Assembly (NCBI GenBank): GCA_025997195.1
Contig: BNUG01000076.1
Location: 1 to 8,052, forward strand
Reading direction: 5' to 3'
DNA: 8,052 bases
Source: Clostridia bacterium
Lineage (GTDB): Bacteria > Bacillota > Clostridia > Peptostreptococcales > Anaerovoracaceae
Shown here: in pieces, positions 6,237 to 8,052 of the stretch
How positions within the stretch are numbered: the stretch's first letter is position 1
Layout of the letters: every line of letters starts with the position of its first letter
Translations under genes and position numbers: made by a program
Notes under the pieces: model-generated
Database searches by the model: none
Told to the model about the DNA's origin: nothing
What the model saw: the letters and a program-made list of their open reading frames with translations, nothing else

Positions 6237-7263
6237 AAAGATCAAATTAATGGTGTTGGATGATTCCTTGTTGTTTCGGGAAGTCATGGTACAGGGTTTT
6301 CATAACGACGCCCTGATCGAGATTGTCGGTTTTGCAAGTGACCCGTTTGAAGCAACAGAAAAAATTCCTGCGCTCGAACCCGATGTGCTGACCTGCGACA
6401 TTGAAATGCCCCGTATGGATGGCATCAAATTTGTGCGCCGCCTGATGTCGCAGTATCCGCTCCCTGTCATCGTTGTGTCTTCACTTGCCATCGGCGTGTT
6501 TGAGGCGCTAGATGCGGGCGCACTCGATTTCATTCGCAAACCGGAAAATTTGAATGAAGGTCATGCGAAGTTTTTTGCGGATCTACGCGGTAAGATCATT
6601 GCAGCGTCTCAAGCGAAGTTTGCTTTTCGCCGCCGGGAAAACATCGGCATCCATATCGAGCCTGAAGGCGTACGCGGCGCAGTCAATTCGCGAAATATCA
6701 TCGCCATCGGCGCTTCGACGGGTGGTACGGATGCGATCAACAGTGTGCTGACGAAATTCTCTTCCCATATGCCGGGCATCGTTATCGCGCAGCATATGCC
6801 GGCGGAATTTACCAAACTGTATGCGCAGCGTCTGGACGAGATGTCAAATCTCTCGGTGAAAGAGGCGGAGGATGGCGATGAAGTCCTGCCGGGACGGGTA
6901 TTAATCGCGCCGGGGGATTTTCATATGTGTCTCGAAAAGAGGGCGGCAGGCTATGCGGTTCGCTGTGAGAATACGCCGAAAGTGAATGGACACCGACCCT
7001 CGGTCGATGTGCTTTTTCGGTCTGTCGCGGAGACTGCCGGAAACGATGCAATTGGCGTGATTCTTACGGGCATGGGTGCCGACGGTGCGGAAGGCTTGAA
7101 AAAAATCAGGGAATTCGGCGGCTATACGATTGGCCAGGATGAGCGTTCGAGCGTTGTCTATGGGATGCCGATGGCCGCCTATATGCTTGGCGCGGTCATG
7201 GTGCAGCTGCCGCTCTACCGGGTGCCGGACGAAATCCTGCGAAAATTGAACACAGGGTCATAA
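6229..7263 (+). CDS. cheB: receptor methylesterase/deamidase response regulator CheB
   Basis: Two-domain enzyme that removes receptor methyl groups when phosphorylated by CheA. The receiver domain (about 1-122) has Asp11-Asp12, phosphoacceptor Asp57 in LTCDIEMPRMDG, Ser84/Ser85 and Lys104 in IRKP. A basic linker (about 123-153) leads to the methylesterase domain (about 154-340) with catalytic Ser163 in IGASTGG, His189 in AQHMP and Asp285 in TGMGADGAEG. These positions closely match the Ser164/His190/Asp286 triad of the enteric enzyme, and the 344-aa length is typical. The start ATG 6229 lies inside the cheW 3' end with no strong Shine-Dalgarno at normal spacing, so translation probably depends on ribosomes finishing cheW. 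It is the last recognisable che gene of the operon. Confidence 0.97.
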   Translation: MPKKIKLMVLDDSLLFREVMVQGFHNDALIEIVGFASDPFEATEKIPALEPDVLTCDIEMPRMDGIKFVRRLMSQYPLPVIVVSSLAIGVFEALDAGALDFIRKPENLNEGHAKFFADLRGKIIAASQAKFAFRRRENIGIHIEPEGVRGAVNSRNIIAIGASTGGTDAINSVLTKFSSHMPGIVIAQHMPAEFTKLYAQRLDEMSNLSVKEAEDGDEVLPGRVLIAPGDFHMCLEKRAAGYAVRCENTPKVNGHRPSVDVLFRSVAETAGNDAIGVILTGMGADGAEGLKKIREFGGYTIGQDERSSVVYGMPMAAYMLGAVMVQLPLYRVPDEILRKLNTGS

Positions 7264-7272
7264 ATGATGTAA

Positions 7273-7278
7273 TATAAT
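7273..7278 (+). promoter_or_regulatory. possible -10 element for nifJ
   Basis: A perfect TATAAT lies in the 52-bp gap between the cheB stop and the nifJ start, 37 bp before the nifJ ATG. The nearest -35-like hexamer, TTGAAC (7246-7251), is 21 bp away, too far for a standard promoter, and there is no TG-n extension. It may still support separate transcription of nifJ. I see no terminator hairpin in this gap. Confidence 0.3.
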
Positions 7279-7288
7279 TTGTTGTTAG

Positions 7289-8052
<764 letters not shown>

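Overview
The window is a chemotaxis signalling cluster from what is most likely an anaerobic, motile Firmicute (Clostridia-like). That placement is inferred from the CheC/CheD adaptation pair, purine-rich Shine-Dalgarno sequences with TTG and GTG starts, and a pyruvate:ferredoxin oxidoreductase gene at the right edge. I cannot name a genus.

Layout: the 3' end of an unrecognised plus-strand gene (1-190) converges on a minus-strand pair, cheA then cheR (3710 down to 208). A 222-bp divergent intergenic region (3711-3932) separates this pair from a compact plus-strand operon (3933-7263): cheY, a ComFB-family small protein, cheC, cheD, cheW, cheB. Its genes are 1-17 nt apart or overlap by 4-8 nt, so they are probably co-transcribed and partly translationally coupled. 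After a 52-bp gap comes the 5' part of nifJ (PFOR), cut by the window end.

How it works together: CheW links receptors to the CheA kinase. CheA phosphorylates CheY, and also CheB through its receiver domain. CheR methylates receptors, and CheB demethylates or deamidates them. CheC is a CheY-P phosphatase with both of its active-site motifs, and CheD is a receptor deamidase that in Bacillus and Thermotoga also binds CheC. All catalytic residues I looked for are present, so the module looks intact. No receptor (MCP), flagellar or pilus gene lies in the window, so the output machinery is unknown.

The less ordinary parts are: (1) a ComFB-domain protein embedded between cheY and cheC, a possible cyclic-di-GMP input; (2) a perfect 24-bp tandem repeat in the divergent promoter region, whose ATTGCA core recurs a third time at the same 24-bp spacing over the cheY -35 box; (3) an unusually long CheA (888 aa) with two Pro-rich linkers, one containing a 15-bp in-frame tandem repeat; and (4) the unidentified truncated gene at the left edge. 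No RNA gene, CRISPR array, insertion sequence or complete mobile element was seen.
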